Source of the DNA: JAXLZZ01 sp046350675
Lineage (GTDB): Bacteria; Patescibacteriota; Saccharimonadia; Saccharimonadales; UBA4665
Reading direction: 5' to 3'
Assembly: GCA_046350675.1 (NCBI GenBank)
Contig: JAXLZZ010000004.1
Location: forward strand, 62,001-126,000
DNA length: 64,000 bases
The stretch's first letter is position 1. Each line of letters opens with the position of its first letter. Positions 25,731-33,966 of this stretch are shown one piece after another. Position numbers and translations under genes: made by a program. The notes under the pieces are model-generated. The model was given only the letters and a program-made list of their open reading frames with translations. It did not search any database and had not been told where the DNA came from.

Positions 25731-26576
25731 TTAGGCTTTCGCCTCCTTCGGTATTGCCTTCATTGTTTCAGGCTCATCCTCTTCGGTCAACTCATCGTGT
25801 GCATGAGCGCTATTAACGCTGATAGCAAGATAGTTGACTCCCAAAATAACGAAAATGTAGGCTTGCAGGGCACTGACGCCCATTTCAAGCAGGAAGAACG
25901 GCAAGGCTGTAGCTGGAGCGATTACGCCGCCCAGGTAGGCAAATACGGCGATAACGATTTCACCAATCGCAACGTTTAGGAATAATCGAAGACTTAAGCT
26001 AAGAGCTCGAGTAAGGTCGGTTAGCATTTCGATAAGGCCAATGACCAAGAAAAGCGGATTGAGCGGACTGCCCATAAAGAAATGCTTGATGTATTTCACA
26101 AACCCACCAACCTCGCGGATAGATGCGGCGTAAACCACGATCATAGTCACCAAGCCCATTGCGAGCGTTGCATTAAGGTCGCCGGTCATAGGGCGCAAAA
26201 GCGGATGTTCGTTGGACGTAAAGCCTTCGCCAACGATTGGCAGCAGGCCTAGCCAGTTGATAAGCAAGATAAAGAAGAAAAGTGTTACAAAGAATGGCAC
26301 ATACTTGCGACCAACTTTGCGATCATCAAAGGCACTTACAACCAGATTCGAAATAAACTCCGTACCAGCCTCAACATACTGGATAATGCCACCCTTGGGT
26401 TTGACGGTGACACGGCGTGCGATCAAGATGAGCCCCACGCACAACAGTACGCAGCAAATCCAGCCGTACAGCATGGAGTTAGTAACGCTGATGCCGCCAA
26501 TCTGAAACACCTCGGCCGGTGCCACGTGTACAGATGGGCCGCTCTCGGCTGCAAATAGACTCAGTCCACTAAACAT
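25731..26576 (-). CDS. atpB: ATP synthase F0 a subunit
   Basis: 281 residues with about six membrane helices. The essential Arg lies in LSLSLRLFLNVAIGE, facing the c-ring, and later LEMGVSALQAYIFVIL gives the conserved Gln. It forms the proton half-channels. The start overlaps the previous stop in a TAATG, so translation is coupled. The acidic C-terminus (HDELTEEDEPE) is extended. Confidence 0.95.
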   Translation of the reverse strand: MFSGLSLFAAESGPSVHVAPAEVFQIGGISVTNSMLYGWICCVLLCVGLILIARRVTVKPKGGIIQYVEAGTEFISNLVVSAFDDRKVGRKYVPFFVTLFFFILLINWLGLLPIVGEGFTSNEHPLLRPMTGDLNATLAMGLVTMIVVYAASIREVGGFVKYIKHFFMGSPLNPLFLVIGLIEMLTDLTRALSLSLRLFLNVAIGEIVIAVFAYLGGVIAPATALPFFLLEMGVSALQAYIFVILGVNYLAISVNSAHAHDELTEEDEPETMKAIPKEAKA

Positions 26577-26881
26577 TATTTCTTAGACTCCTTACTCACT
26601 GCAGGCGGTAAGTTCTGCAGTTGATACCACACAATACCAGCTGTGCCGACCATGGCAATGAAAAACCCTACTATGGTGAGTAGGGGTGCTGTGTCTAGGG
26701 TTTGATCGAGCTTGTAGCCGCCGAGGATTGGTACCAACACCACAATGGCAAGCTGCCAGCTCATATTAAGAACTGATACAAAAAACTCCCGGCGCGCTTG
26801 CTGATACTCCGCATCTTTTGCGGGCTTGGCAGATCCACCGGTAGGCGAGGGCGTCTTGGTTGGCGCGGTCGTCTTCGTCAT
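26576..26881 (-). CDS. AtpI/AtpZ-like assembly protein
   Basis: 101 residues: a Thr/Pro/Lys-rich N-terminus, then two membrane helices (MSWQLAIVVLVPILGGYKLD and LLTIVGFFIAMVGTAGIVWY). It is the first gene of the atp operon, the usual place of AtpI/AtpZ, which aids c-ring assembly or Mg uptake. A -10-like TATAAT lies only 9 bases before its ATG, so the mRNA may be nearly leaderless. Confidence 0.8.
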   Translation of the reverse strand: MTKTTAPTKTPSPTGGSAKPAKDAEYQQARREFFVSVLNMSWQLAIVVLVPILGGYKLDQTLDTAPLLTIVGFFIAMVGTAGIVWYQLQNLPPAVSKESKK

Positions 26882-26984
26882 TTCTTATTGATTATATCAG
26901 GTGTGAGCTATATCACGCAACTGCATTACACTGTTGGAAATTTAACTTTTACTAGACTTAGTATAGTGCTATTATTTTTTCACA

Positions 26985-27242
26985 ATGAAAGACCCACAAG
27001 TGATTGTATATAGCGCCGTATGGTGCGGCTTTTGCCACGCAGCAAAAGATTACTTAGACAAACTCGGCATCCCATATGTTGAGAAAGACATCGAAAAAGA
27101 ACCAGGCGCTGCCCAAGAAGCGGTAACCAAATCTGGTCAACGCGGCATCCCCGTAATCGACATAGATGGCGACATAATCCTCGGTTTCGATCGCCCCAAA
27201 ATCGATGACGCCCTCAAAGCCCACGACCTCGTCATGAACTAA
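26985..27242 (+). CDS. Glutaredoxin-like protein
   Basis: 85 residues, a complete thioredoxin fold. The active site is WCGFCHAAK and the cis-Pro segment GIPVIDIDGD, with a C-terminal GFDRPKIDDAL. It would reduce disulfides or mixed disulfides in the cytoplasm. Divergent from the atp operon; its end overlaps the next minus-strand gene by 4 bp. Confidence 0.9.
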   Translation: MKDPQVIVYSAVWCGFCHAAKDYLDKLGIPYVEKDIEKEPGAAQEAVTKSGQRGIPVIDIDGDIILGFDRPKIDDALKAHDLVMN

Positions 27243-27430
27243 AAGTCGAGTGGGCGGCCTCTCTCTGCTTGGCCCAATGCTGTAGCCACTCCGCCGGCAA
27301 AATGTTTGATTTTATCAATAATAGTTCTTCTAGCTTGTGCTTCAGGGTATATTTCTGGATTATTCTCAGCAGCAATTGCTGCTTCTACTTCCTCGTTTGA
27401 TTGTTCTGGTGGTCGCTCTATAGGCACCAT
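27239..27430 (-). CDS. Small hypothetical protein
   Basis: 63 residues, acidic N-terminal half and basic C-terminal half with a possible amphipathic helix (IDKIKHFAGGVATALGQ). AGGAGA lies 6 bases before the ATG, a good ribosome site, which is why I regard it as real. No family is recognised. Confidence 0.6.
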   Translation of the reverse strand: MVPIERPPEQSNEEVEAAIAAENNPEIYPEAQARRTIIDKIKHFAGGVATALGQAERGRPLDF

Positions 27431-27475
27431 TGCGTTCTCCTATCAATCTTTGGAAAGTAGTATATCATTGAAGAT

Positions 27476-28045
27476 ATGTCTTTTGAGGATTTCAAACACA
27501 AAGATTCGGTGGTAATTGTCTATACGGGCGACAGCAAGGGCAAGACCACGGCCAGTCTTGGTTTGATGGTGCGAGCACTTGGCAATCGCTGGAATGTGGC
27601 ATTTATCCAGTTTATTAAACACTGGGGCGTCAGCGAGCACGTATTTATTCGCGATATTCAGCCGCTCTATAAAGATCAGCTGCATTTTTACAAAGGCGGC
27701 AAGGGGTTTTATCAAGCAGGGGAGCTGAGCGAGCAGCATATTACCGAAGAGCAACACCAGCAGGCGGCGCTCGAAACCTACGAAGAAGCAGTCAAATGCG
27801 TGTCTAGCGGTGAATACGACCTAGTAATCTGCGACGAGATCAACAATGCCGTACATGACGGCTTACTGACCAAAAAGCAGCTACAGGCCCTCCTAGAGGC
27901 TCGCAGCCCCAAAACCTCTCTCTGTTTAACAGGGAGGAATTTCCCCAAAAACATGCTCAAGGATGTCGATATCGCCACCAACATGACCAAAATCAAACAT
28001 CACTTCGACGATAAATTCTTGGCCAATAAGGGTATTGACTTCTAA
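27476..28045 (+). CDS. Cob(I)alamin adenosyltransferase (CobA/BtuR type)
   Basis: 189 residues. P-loop YTGDSKGKTTASLGL and Walker B-like DLVICDEINNAV are the CobA/BtuR/CobO signatures, with TGRNFP near the end. The family transfers adenosyl from ATP to reduced cobalamin. No other cobalamin gene is in the window, so the substrate may be salvaged or the role may differ. Overlaps the convergent deaminase-like gene by 4 bp. Confidence 0.8.
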   Translation: MSFEDFKHKDSVVIVYTGDSKGKTTASLGLMVRALGNRWNVAFIQFIKHWGVSEHVFIRDIQPLYKDQLHFYKGGKGFYQAGELSEQHITEEQHQQAALETYEEAVKCVSSGEYDLVICDEINNAVHDGLLTKKQLQALLEARSPKTSLCLTGRNFPKNMLKDVDIATNMTKIKHHFDDKFLANKGIDF

Positions 28046-28827
28046 GATTGGCGACCAGCTTCAATCAGGGAAGAGCGTGAGATTGCAGAGATAATACGCG
28101 ACGGCTTACTGCCCATGAACTCTGTGTTCTTTATACGAGAATTAAATATTTCAACTGCTTTCTTGCCTATGTCGCCCGACAAACGCGGCACGTTATTGCC
28201 AAACCTTTCACTTCCAGTTCTATACAACTCTCTGAGTCGACGCGCATTACGTATTTCAAATTCGCTATTGGGGCTAAACCCGGTCGACACATATTGTGTT
28301 GAACGTGATGTTCTCTCGCTATTCAGAAGAATTGGCATACACTCCGAGCAGGGACAAAGTGTGCGAGTATCCAGATTGGTCACACCGCGAATCTCTTCTG
28401 CGTCGGTACTCGCAGCAACAATAAAAGCTATAAAGTGGAGCGGCTTACCGGGGAACAGCTCTTCAGCCTTGAAGCTTACATCCATTTCTGCACAGTTTTT
28501 ATATACCTCTGTGGGTATGTCATATTCGTCGTGAATATCACCTATATGCTCGAGCTCCTTTTCTGTTTCCTCTTGATCCTCTTCAAAACTAAGGTCAGCA
28601 TTCGCTTGTGTGATGTGATTAATCTTGCTGTTTGCACCTGAGATGATAATGAGTTCACCTGTACCGGGCAAGATAGCAATACCTACGCCACCCACATCAA
28701 AGTCTCGATGAGACTCAGCATCATTTGAAGCTTCTTGGGCATAGTCTGCAAATTCTTCAAAACCCAACGCATACATACGGTGCGCTTCAATTATCTCAGC
28801 GCTATCAAAGTAGTCCAGGGTATTCAT
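28042..28827 (-). CDS. Cytidine deaminase-fold protein (putative)
   Basis: 261 residues. NCAEMDVSF followed ~45 residues later by CPCSECMPIL matches the zinc motifs of the cytidine deaminase family (C-A-E and P-C-x-x-C), and the strand FIAFIVAAST between them fits the fold. The N-terminal GGVGIAILPGTGELIIISGA resembles the CDA beta-strand pair. The substrate-pocket residues of true cytidine deaminases are not evident, and there is an ~80-residue C-terminal extension. It could act on another nucleoside or base, or on RNA or DNA; this is inference. Its promoter is the tandem-TTGAC type. Confidence 0.55.
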   Translation of the reverse strand: MNTLDYFDSAEIIEAHRMYALGFEEFADYAQEASNDAESHRDFDVGGVGIAILPGTGELIIISGANSKINHITQANADLSFEEDQEETEKELEHIGDIHDEYDIPTEVYKNCAEMDVSFKAEELFPGKPLHFIAFIVAASTDAEEIRGVTNLDTRTLCPCSECMPILLNSERTSRSTQYVSTGFSPNSEFEIRNARRLRELYRTGSERFGNNVPRLSGDIGKKAVEIFNSRIKNTEFMGSKPSRIISAISRSSLIEAGRQS

Positions 28828-28833
28828 CTTTTC

Positions 28834-28862
28834 ATTATATCACATTTTGTCAATATTATCAA
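28834..28862 (-). promoter_or_regulatory. Tandem-TTGAC promoter of the deaminase-like gene
   Basis: On the minus strand TTGATA (28857-28862), 17-bp spacer, TATAAT (28834-28839), with a second TTGACA ten bases inside. Only 6 bases separate the -10 box and the ATG, so a leaderless transcript is likely. Confidence 0.65.
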
Positions 28863-28889
28863 TTAGCTCGAGGTGCTACACTGTAGAAG

Positions 28890-29399
28890 ATGGCAAAACC
28901 ACATCTGTATTTACTTGTTGGGTATCCTGGGTCAGGCAAAACTACTGTAGCTCAAATCATCCACGAAGAGACAGGGGCGGAGCATTTGTGGACCGACTGG
29001 GAACGCAGAACAATGTTTGAACAACCGACGCACTCCGAGGCCGAGAGCAATAAGTTATATGCCTATCTTAATACCATGACCGGGCAGCTGTTGTCCGAAG
29101 GCAAAAGCGTGATTTTTGACACCAGCTTCAACTTTGCACGAGACCGAGATCACTTACGTAACATTGCAGCGGATAATGGGGCAGATACGACGGTCATTTG
29201 GGTTACAACTTCTAAAGAGCTGTCTCGTGAGCGTGCACTCAACGGTGGTAATACGCGAAACGGCTACGACGTACCGATGACAAACGAGCAATTTGAACGT
29301 ATCGCTCATCACCTTGAGCCGCCCCAAGAATCTGAAATAGTTATTAAAATTGACGGTACGGATGTTGACAGGAAACAGCTGCTCCAGTTAATTGGGTAG
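28890..29399 (+). CDS. P-loop kinase (AAA_33-like)
   Basis: 169 residues with Walker A GYPGSGKTTVAQ, a KSVIFDTSFNFARDRD segment as in zeta-toxin/polynucleotide kinase-like enzymes, and an IWVTTSKELSRERAL lid with several Arg. It probably phosphorylates a small molecule or nucleic acid end; the substrate is unknown. Its stop overlaps the start region of the nuclease gene. Confidence 0.75.
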   Translation: MAKPHLYLLVGYPGSGKTTVAQIIHEETGAEHLWTDWERRTMFEQPTHSEAESNKLYAYLNTMTGQLLSEGKSVIFDTSFNFARDRDHLRNIAADNGADTTVIWVTTSKELSRERALNGGNTRNGYDVPMTNEQFERIAHHLEPPQESEIVIKIDGTDVDRKQLLQLIG

Positions 29400-29403
29400 C
29401 ACG

Positions 29404-29988
29404 ATGTCTCGCTTATTTGGGGCCACCGGCCGCCGCAAAACCACTCTTATCACGTCACTTATTCTCACCGTATTGCTTTTGGTCGCGCAGCACGTTGGCC
29501 TACTCAATACCGTTACCGATTCCGTGGAACAAAATCAGCCAGGCCTATACACCGTTACAGGATTTTCTGACGGCGACACCATATCGGTGGATATGAACGG
29601 CAAGAAAGAGAAGGTGCGGTTTATCGGTGTGGATACGCCAGAAACACATAAGCCGAATGCACCGGTGCAGTGTTACGGACCAGCAGCCTCAGCATTCACA
29701 AAAAACGTTATTGGCGCCAAAAAGGTGCGCCTCGAAGCCGATCCGCTCAGCACCAATCGTGACCGCTACGACCGCTTGCTACGCTATGTGTATTTGCCGG
29801 ATGGCACGCTGGTAAATGAACGTTTAATACGCGATGGTTATGGCTTTTACTACCCGTACTTTCCGTTTAAGAAATCGGGTCAGTTCGAAATCGCGCAAAA
29901 CAAAGCCCGTGCTGAAAATAAAGGGGTCTGGGGCAACTGCACGCCAAAGCAGACCGACAAAGGCGGTTGGCTCTCCAACGACCTTTAA
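29404..29988 (+). CDS. Thermonuclease (SNase-like), membrane anchored
   Basis: 194 residues from ATG 29404 (a TTG at 29392 is also possible). An N-terminal hydrophobic segment (LITSLILTVLLLVAQHVGLL) acts as signal or anchor. The SNase domain has SDGDTISVDM, VRFIGVDTPETHK, the catalytic-type NRDRYDRLLRYVYL and NERLIRDGYGF. It would cut DNA or RNA outside the membrane, possibly for nucleotide uptake in a nucleotide-auxotrophic cell (inference). A single Cys pair (CYGP and GNC) may form a disulfide. Confidence 0.85.
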   Translation: MSRLFGATGRRKTTLITSLILTVLLLVAQHVGLLNTVTDSVEQNQPGLYTVTGFSDGDTISVDMNGKKEKVRFIGVDTPETHKPNAPVQCYGPAASAFTKNVIGAKKVRLEADPLSTNRDRYDRLLRYVYLPDGTLVNERLIRDGYGFYYPYFPFKKSGQFEIAQNKARAENKGVWGNCTPKQTDKGGWLSNDL

Positions 29989-30014
29989 TATTTCTGTATA
30001 TCGACCATTGCCAA

Positions 30015-30374
30015 CCTGTCATTTCGACCGAAGGGAGAAATCTCTCCAAACCCAGCGAAGACCATGAATACATACTGGATTTACATTATGTCGAATCGTG
30101 CAAGAACCGTCCTGTATATTGGCATGACAAACAACCTGGAACGGCGTGTTGGCGAGCACCAGCTAGGAGCTATAGCGGGCTTTTCTAGGCGTTACGCATG
30201 CACCAACCTTATATATTTTGAAGAGACAAACTCCGTTTTGGCTGCAATAGAGCGCGAGAAAGAGATAAAGAAGTGGTCGAGAGCCAAGAAAGACACACTG
30301 ATACGCAACGTTAATCCTCTATTGAGAGATCTCTCACTGCGTTCGAGATGACACAAAGGGGTCGAGATGACAGG
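30015..30374. mobile_element. TIR-bounded unit carrying a GIY-YIG gene
   Basis: The left end CCTGTCATTTCGACC (30015-30029) and right end GGTCGAGATGACAGG (30360-30374) are 15-bp inverted repeats with one mismatch. Inside each end is an additional palindrome (AGAAATCTCTCC and GAGAGATCTCTC). The 288-bp GIY-YIG gene sits between. The same palindrome occurs alone at several other places in the window. No clear target duplication is seen outside the ends. Confidence 0.6.
30064..30351 (+). CDS. GIY-YIG nuclease family protein (YhbQ/UvrC-N-like)
   Basis: 95 residues. The pattern WIYIMSNRARTVLYIGMTNN is the GIY-YIG core, followed by LERRVGEH and the helix EREKEIKKWSRAKK. These are single-domain endonucleases. 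The last codons (LRDLSLRSR) are made from the right-hand palindromic repeat itself, so gene and repeat evolved together. The start may overlap the left repeat, which supplies AAGACC before the ATG. Confidence 0.85.
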   Translation: MNTYWIYIMSNRARTVLYIGMTNNLERRVGEHQLGAIAGFSRRYACTNLIYFEETNSVLAAIEREKEIKKWSRAKKDTLIRNVNPLLRDLSLRSR

Positions 30375-30375
30375 G

Positions 30376-31215
30376 TTAGACAACATTGGTGGTGGGGTCA
30401 ACGCGTGAGGAGGTATTTTCAAGCAATTGGCGCAGGGTAAAGCGCCGTTTTTGCGGATCGTATCCCCGATGCATGATATGCCACGGCAAATAGGTGAAGG
30501 CCGCCATAGCTACCACCAGGTACCACACCAATTGGTGGCCAGCATGGTGCTGCGCATAGGTGCGAGGGCTTGCCCAGGTATAGCGCATGAATTCAAGGTA
30601 GCTGACGTTGATCCGACGGCATGACACCCCAACCTTTAGATCTTCGTTAAACACAACGGTAAAGCCGCGCTGCTGCAAGTGTAGACCGATATCGTAATCC
30701 TCGTGCACCCCATTTTGATAACACACATCGTGCTGAATACGCTGCCATGCTGTCTTGCGCAGTGCCATATTTGCCCCCCATAAGTAGAGGCTACCTTTGA
30801 GCTGCTTTGCGAGATACCGTCGCAACCGCACGTCGCCGGCATTAAACACATGTGCCACGCTGAGATCGTAGTACTGGGCCGAGCCAGAAACTGCATCGAT
30901 AGTCGGGTCTTGAAAGACTTTCTGGATTTTCTGAACCCAATCCTCTGGAAGCAACGTGTCGGCATCAATCCTACCAATAATCTCGCCCCGAGCAGCGTTA
31001 AACCCAGTAGTGCGGGCATGTACTACGCCTTGCTTGACTTCTGTGAGCAGTGTCACAAAATCATATCGTTCTGCTACAGCACGCGTACTATCGGTTGAGT
31101 TATTATCAACCACGATTACCTCCATCGGTCGGACGATCTGTGTAGCAATTGCGCGCAGACAGGCGTCTAGCTCAAGCGCTTCATTGTATACTGGGATGAC
31201 AATACTAACATTCAT
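30376..31215 (-). CDS. Family 2 glycosyltransferase
   Basis: 279 residues. The GT-A fold begins MNVSIVIPVYNEALELD, with VVDNNSTDSTR and the DxD-like GRIDADTLLP. A segment GANMALRKTAW and NGVHEDYDIGLHLQQRG complete the GT2 catalytic core. Around residue 235 a hydrophobic stretch (LVWYLVVAMAAFTYL) suggests membrane contact. It makes a polysaccharide or glycolipid; the acceptor is unknown. Divergent from the glycosidase-like genes. Confidence 0.88.
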   Translation of the reverse strand: MNVSIVIPVYNEALELDACLRAIATQIVRPMEVIVVDNNSTDSTRAVAERYDFVTLLTEVKQGVVHARTTGFNAARGEIIGRIDADTLLPEDWVQKIQKVFQDPTIDAVSGSAQYYDLSVAHVFNAGDVRLRRYLAKQLKGSLYLWGANMALRKTAWQRIQHDVCYQNGVHEDYDIGLHLQQRGFTVVFNEDLKVGVSCRRINVSYLEFMRYTWASPRTYAQHHAGHQLVWYLVVAMAAFTYLPWHIMHRGYDPQKRRFTLRQLLENTSSRVDPTTNVV

Positions 31216-31234
31216 AACTTTCGTTACCTATTAT

Positions 31235-32311
31235 ATGCCAAAGGCCCCAAAGAAAACTGAGAAATCCCACAGCAAGCTGCTGCGATATTCGTTGTGGACT
31301 CTAGCTGGGATATCTGTGTTTATTGTACTGGTGGTACTTAATTTTTATGCGATCGCTCTCTGGTATCAGCACAGCCAATCAAAACTACCGCTCAAGCAGG
31401 GTGCCACCTTCATACCATCGTATGCTGCATATTTAGGCCTGGACCCGCAAAAAACCCTAGACGCAATTATTGATGACCTAGGCGTCGATCAGCTTAGGCT
31501 GACAAGCTATTGGAACGAGATAGAGCCTACCCCGGGTACATACGACTTCACAACGCTTGATTGGCAGATGAAGAAAGCCGAGGCAGCGGGGGCCGATGTA
31601 AGCCTAGCTATTGGCCTTCGGCAGCCGCGCTGGCCAGAGTGTCATGCACCAGACTGGGTAGACACCTCTAAACCTGCAGAACAATGGCAGCCAGCACTCG
31701 AAAAATATATCACCGCTGTCGTGGAACGCTACAAAGACTCACCGAGCCTAAAAAGCTACCAATTAGAAAATGAATTCTTTAACACGTTTGGGGAGTGCAA
31801 GAATTTTGACCGAGCACGCTTGCAGAGTGAATTAGATTTAGTGAAAAAATTAGACCCTAAGCACCCAGTAATAATCAGCCGCAGCAATAATTATGCCGGT
31901 GTTCCAGTGCGACAGCCGCTGCCAGACATTCACGGTATCAGCCTGTATCGTAAGGTGTATAGCCCGTGGGTGCGAGGCTACTACACCTATCCATTCCCAA
32001 GTTGGTACTACGCAGGATTAGCAGGCATTCAGAAACTTATGACTGGCAAGCCTTCAATAATCCACGAACTACAGGCAGAACCGTGGCCAGCTCAAAGCGG
32101 TGGCATCACCAATGCCAGCCTAGAGGAGCAGAACAAAACATTTAATGCAGACCAACTGCGAGCCAACACAGCATTCGCGCAGCAAACCGGCATTCGCCAC
32201 ATCGATCTGTGGGGTGCTGAATACTGGTACTACCGCAAAGAGATTCTGAAAGATCCAAGCGTCTGGGAAGCAGCCAAGAAGGTCTACGGTGCCCAAAGCC
32301 ACGCCAATTGA
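31235..32311 (+). CDS. Membrane-anchored glycoside hydrolase-like protein (clan A, GH5/GH39-like)
   Basis: ATG 31235 starts a 358-residue protein; the open frame extends further upstream but there overlaps the GT2 gene. An N-terminal hydrophobic segment (about 20-42) anchors the enzyme outside. The TIM-barrel part has RLTSYWNEIEPTPG, YQLENEFFN (probable acid/base Glu) and IIHELQAEPW (probable nucleophile Glu). The substrate is unknown. It is followed, with a 23-bp overlap, by a paralogous gene. Confidence 0.75.
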   Translation: MPKAPKKTEKSHSKLLRYSLWTLAGISVFIVLVVLNFYAIALWYQHSQSKLPLKQGATFIPSYAAYLGLDPQKTLDAIIDDLGVDQLRLTSYWNEIEPTPGTYDFTTLDWQMKKAEAAGADVSLAIGLRQPRWPECHAPDWVDTSKPAEQWQPALEKYITAVVERYKDSPSLKSYQLENEFFNTFGECKNFDRARLQSELDLVKKLDPKHPVIISRSNNYAGVPVRQPLPDIHGISLYRKVYSPWVRGYYTYPFPSWYYAGLAGIQKLMTGKPSIIHELQAEPWPAQSGGITNASLEEQNKTFNADQLRANTAFAQQTGIRHIDLWGAEYWYYRKEILKDPSVWEAAKKVYGAQSHAN

Positions 32312-33212
32312 TCCTGCTGCATTCGGGGTCAGCTTCTCTGTTAAGCAGTGTAGAAATTTTGATCTCAACCCGGTGCAGACGCTTGACTGGCTAATCCAGA
32401 ATGCTGGCTTCCGCCGCTTTCGACTCATGAGCTACTGGAACGAGCACGAAAAACAGCAGGGCACTCTTGATTTCGCGGCGCTCGACAAACAGTTCAAACA
32501 GATTGAAAAAGCCGGCGGTCAGATTACCCTCTGTTTGGGTGCCAGGCAGCCACGCTGGCCGGAAAACCACTGGCCTACATGGGCGTGGGAAGCGCCAAAG
32601 GCTGAGCGCAGTGCAGCCTTACTGCATTACATCGAAACGGTGGTCAAGCGATACAAGGATTCGCCAGCTCTCGTCAGCTATCAACTAGAGAATGAAGCGT
32701 TGCTCAAATCGTTTGGCGTCACCCCAGAAGTAGACCGCCGACGCCTGCGTGCCGAATTTGCCCTCATTCAGTCGCTAGACCCCACCAAACCCATCATAAT
32801 GAGCACCAGCAACTCCTGGGGCATACCTATCCGCCGACCGATCCCAGATATAGTTGGCTTTTCGTTTTATTACACGCTCTATAACAACGGTGCCTACCAC
32901 CAGACTAACTCGTATCCATGGACGCACCGGGTTCGCAAGTCACTTATCCGACTCCTACACCGCAGGCCAACCTTCATTCATGAGCTGCAGTGTGAACCAT
33001 GGGGCCCAACTGCCATCTGGAAAATGCCGGTATCAGAACAGGATAGATCTATGAGTACTGAACATATCAAAAGAAACATTCGTTTAGCTCGAGCTATCAA
33101 GGCTCCACCTATTGACCTGTGGGGTGGCGAATGGTGGTATTGGCGCACGCAAACAGATGGCACCACAGAGATAATCGGCACCGTGCTCGACGCGATTCAT
33201 TGCAATTCTTGA
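32289..33212 (+). CDS. Glycoside hydrolase-like protein, paralogue without anchor
   Basis: 307 residues, start GTG 32289 inside the end of the previous gene. It parallels the neighbour: RLMSYWNEHEKQQG, YQLENEALL and FIHELQCEPWG line up with the same catalytic Glu residues. It lacks any signal or membrane segment, so the two enzymes may act on different sides or this one depends on the neighbour. A local duplication is the simplest origin. Confidence 0.75.
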   Translation: MPKATPIDPAAFGVSFSVKQCRNFDLNPVQTLDWLIQNAGFRRFRLMSYWNEHEKQQGTLDFAALDKQFKQIEKAGGQITLCLGARQPRWPENHWPTWAWEAPKAERSAALLHYIETVVKRYKDSPALVSYQLENEALLKSFGVTPEVDRRRLRAEFALIQSLDPTKPIIMSTSNSWGIPIRRPIPDIVGFSFYYTLYNNGAYHQTNSYPWTHRVRKSLIRLLHRRPTFIHELQCEPWGPTAIWKMPVSEQDRSMSTEHIKRNIRLARAIKAPPIDLWGGEWWYWRTQTDGTTEIIGTVLDAIHCNS

Positions 33213-33228
33213 CATCTTGTGGTATAAT
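33200..33228 (+). promoter_or_regulatory. Promoter upstream of smpB
   Basis: TTGCAA (33200-33205), 17-bp spacer, TATAAT (33223-33228), with TTGACA at 33209-33214 in the spacer and a TG one base before the -10. The leader to smpB is ~65 nt. The -35 lies within the end of the preceding gene. Confidence 0.6.
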
Positions 33229-33294
33229 TAGTAATAATAGCTGGTTTTAGATAAAAAAATAATGTAGAGATAGTGCTTACGGTATACTACCCCC

Positions 33295-33759
33295 ATGGCT
33301 AAGAAGAAGTCACCTCAGACCAAAATGATTACCAACCGCCGCGCTCGGCACGATTATGAGCTCGGTGATTCTTTAGTGGTGGGTATTGAGCTTACTGGCG
33401 CAGAAACTAAGTCTTTGCGCATGGGCCACGGCCACCTTCGTGGTGCGTACGTAACTATCAAGGGCGATGAGCTCTTTCTTATCAATGCAACTATTGCTGG
33501 CACTGCTGGTATCCCAATCGAAGCCACCGAGCAAACACGAGCCCGAAAGCTTCTAGCCAAGCGCAAGCAAATTGATGCCTTAATTGCTGCTAAGCAGCAG
33601 GGCAAAACCATCGTGCCGCTCGAAATCCACACCAAAGGCCGCTATATCAAACTCAAAATCTCAGTCGGTACCGGTAAGAAGCGCTGGGACAAGCGCCAAA
33701 CGCTCAAGAAGCGCGATGATGACCGTCGTGCCCAAGCCGAGCTAAAATCACACCGTTAG
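33295..33759 (+). CDS. smpB: SsrA-binding protein
   Basis: 154 residues, start ATG 33295. The motifs ITNRRARHDYEL, GIELTGAETKSLR and the tail GKKRWDKRQTLKKRDDDR are typical SmpB. It brings tmRNA to stalled ribosomes. The ssrA gene itself was not found in the window. The tRNA-Asn gene follows after 54 bp. Confidence 0.95.
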   Translation: MAKKKSPQTKMITNRRARHDYELGDSLVVGIELTGAETKSLRMGHGHLRGAYVTIKGDELFLINATIAGTAGIPIEATEQTRARKLLAKRKQIDALIAAKQQGKTIVPLEIHTKGRYIKLKISVGTGKKRWDKRQTLKKRDDDRRAQAELKSHR

Positions 33760-33813
33760 GTGACTTGCCTCATCAGTGAGGATTCTATATAATCCTATCT
33801 GTTCACGAGATGA

Positions 33814-33888
33814 TCCGGCGTAGCTCAGCGGTAGAGCGTTCGGCTGTTAACCGAAATGTCACTGGTTCGAATCCAGTCGCCGGAGCCA
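33814..33888 (+). tRNA. tRNA-Asn (GTT)
   Basis: 75 nt including the encoded CCA. The acceptor arms TCCGGCG/CGCCGGA pair perfectly, the D arm is GCTCAGCGGTAGAGC, the anticodon stem is TTCGG/CCGAA with loop CTGTTAA (GTT at 33846-33848), and the T arm is CTGGTTCGAATCCAG. Discriminator base G. A -10-like TATAAT lies at 33789-33794. Confidence 0.97.
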
Positions 33889-33895
33889 TAAAAAT

Positions 33896-33922
33896 CCGTT
33901 AGCATTTGCTAGCGGTTTTTTA
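33896..33922 (+). terminator. Terminator after tRNA-Asn (element copy 0)
   Basis: The stem CCGTTAGCA/TGCTAGCGG (one G-T pair) is followed by six T. Together with the flanking AGCCATAAAAA and the downstream GGGCTGGATGAGAACC it matches the layout of three later elements at 34913, 35883 and 36942. Confidence 0.85.
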
Positions 33923-33966
33923 TTGTTTCGGGCTGGATGAGAACCAGACCTTTTGCGGAGCAAAAG

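Noticed and set aside
30956..31234. N-terminal extension of the first glycosidase-like gene
   Set aside because: It is antisense to the GT2 gene; the ATG at 31235 is followed directly by a normal membrane anchor.
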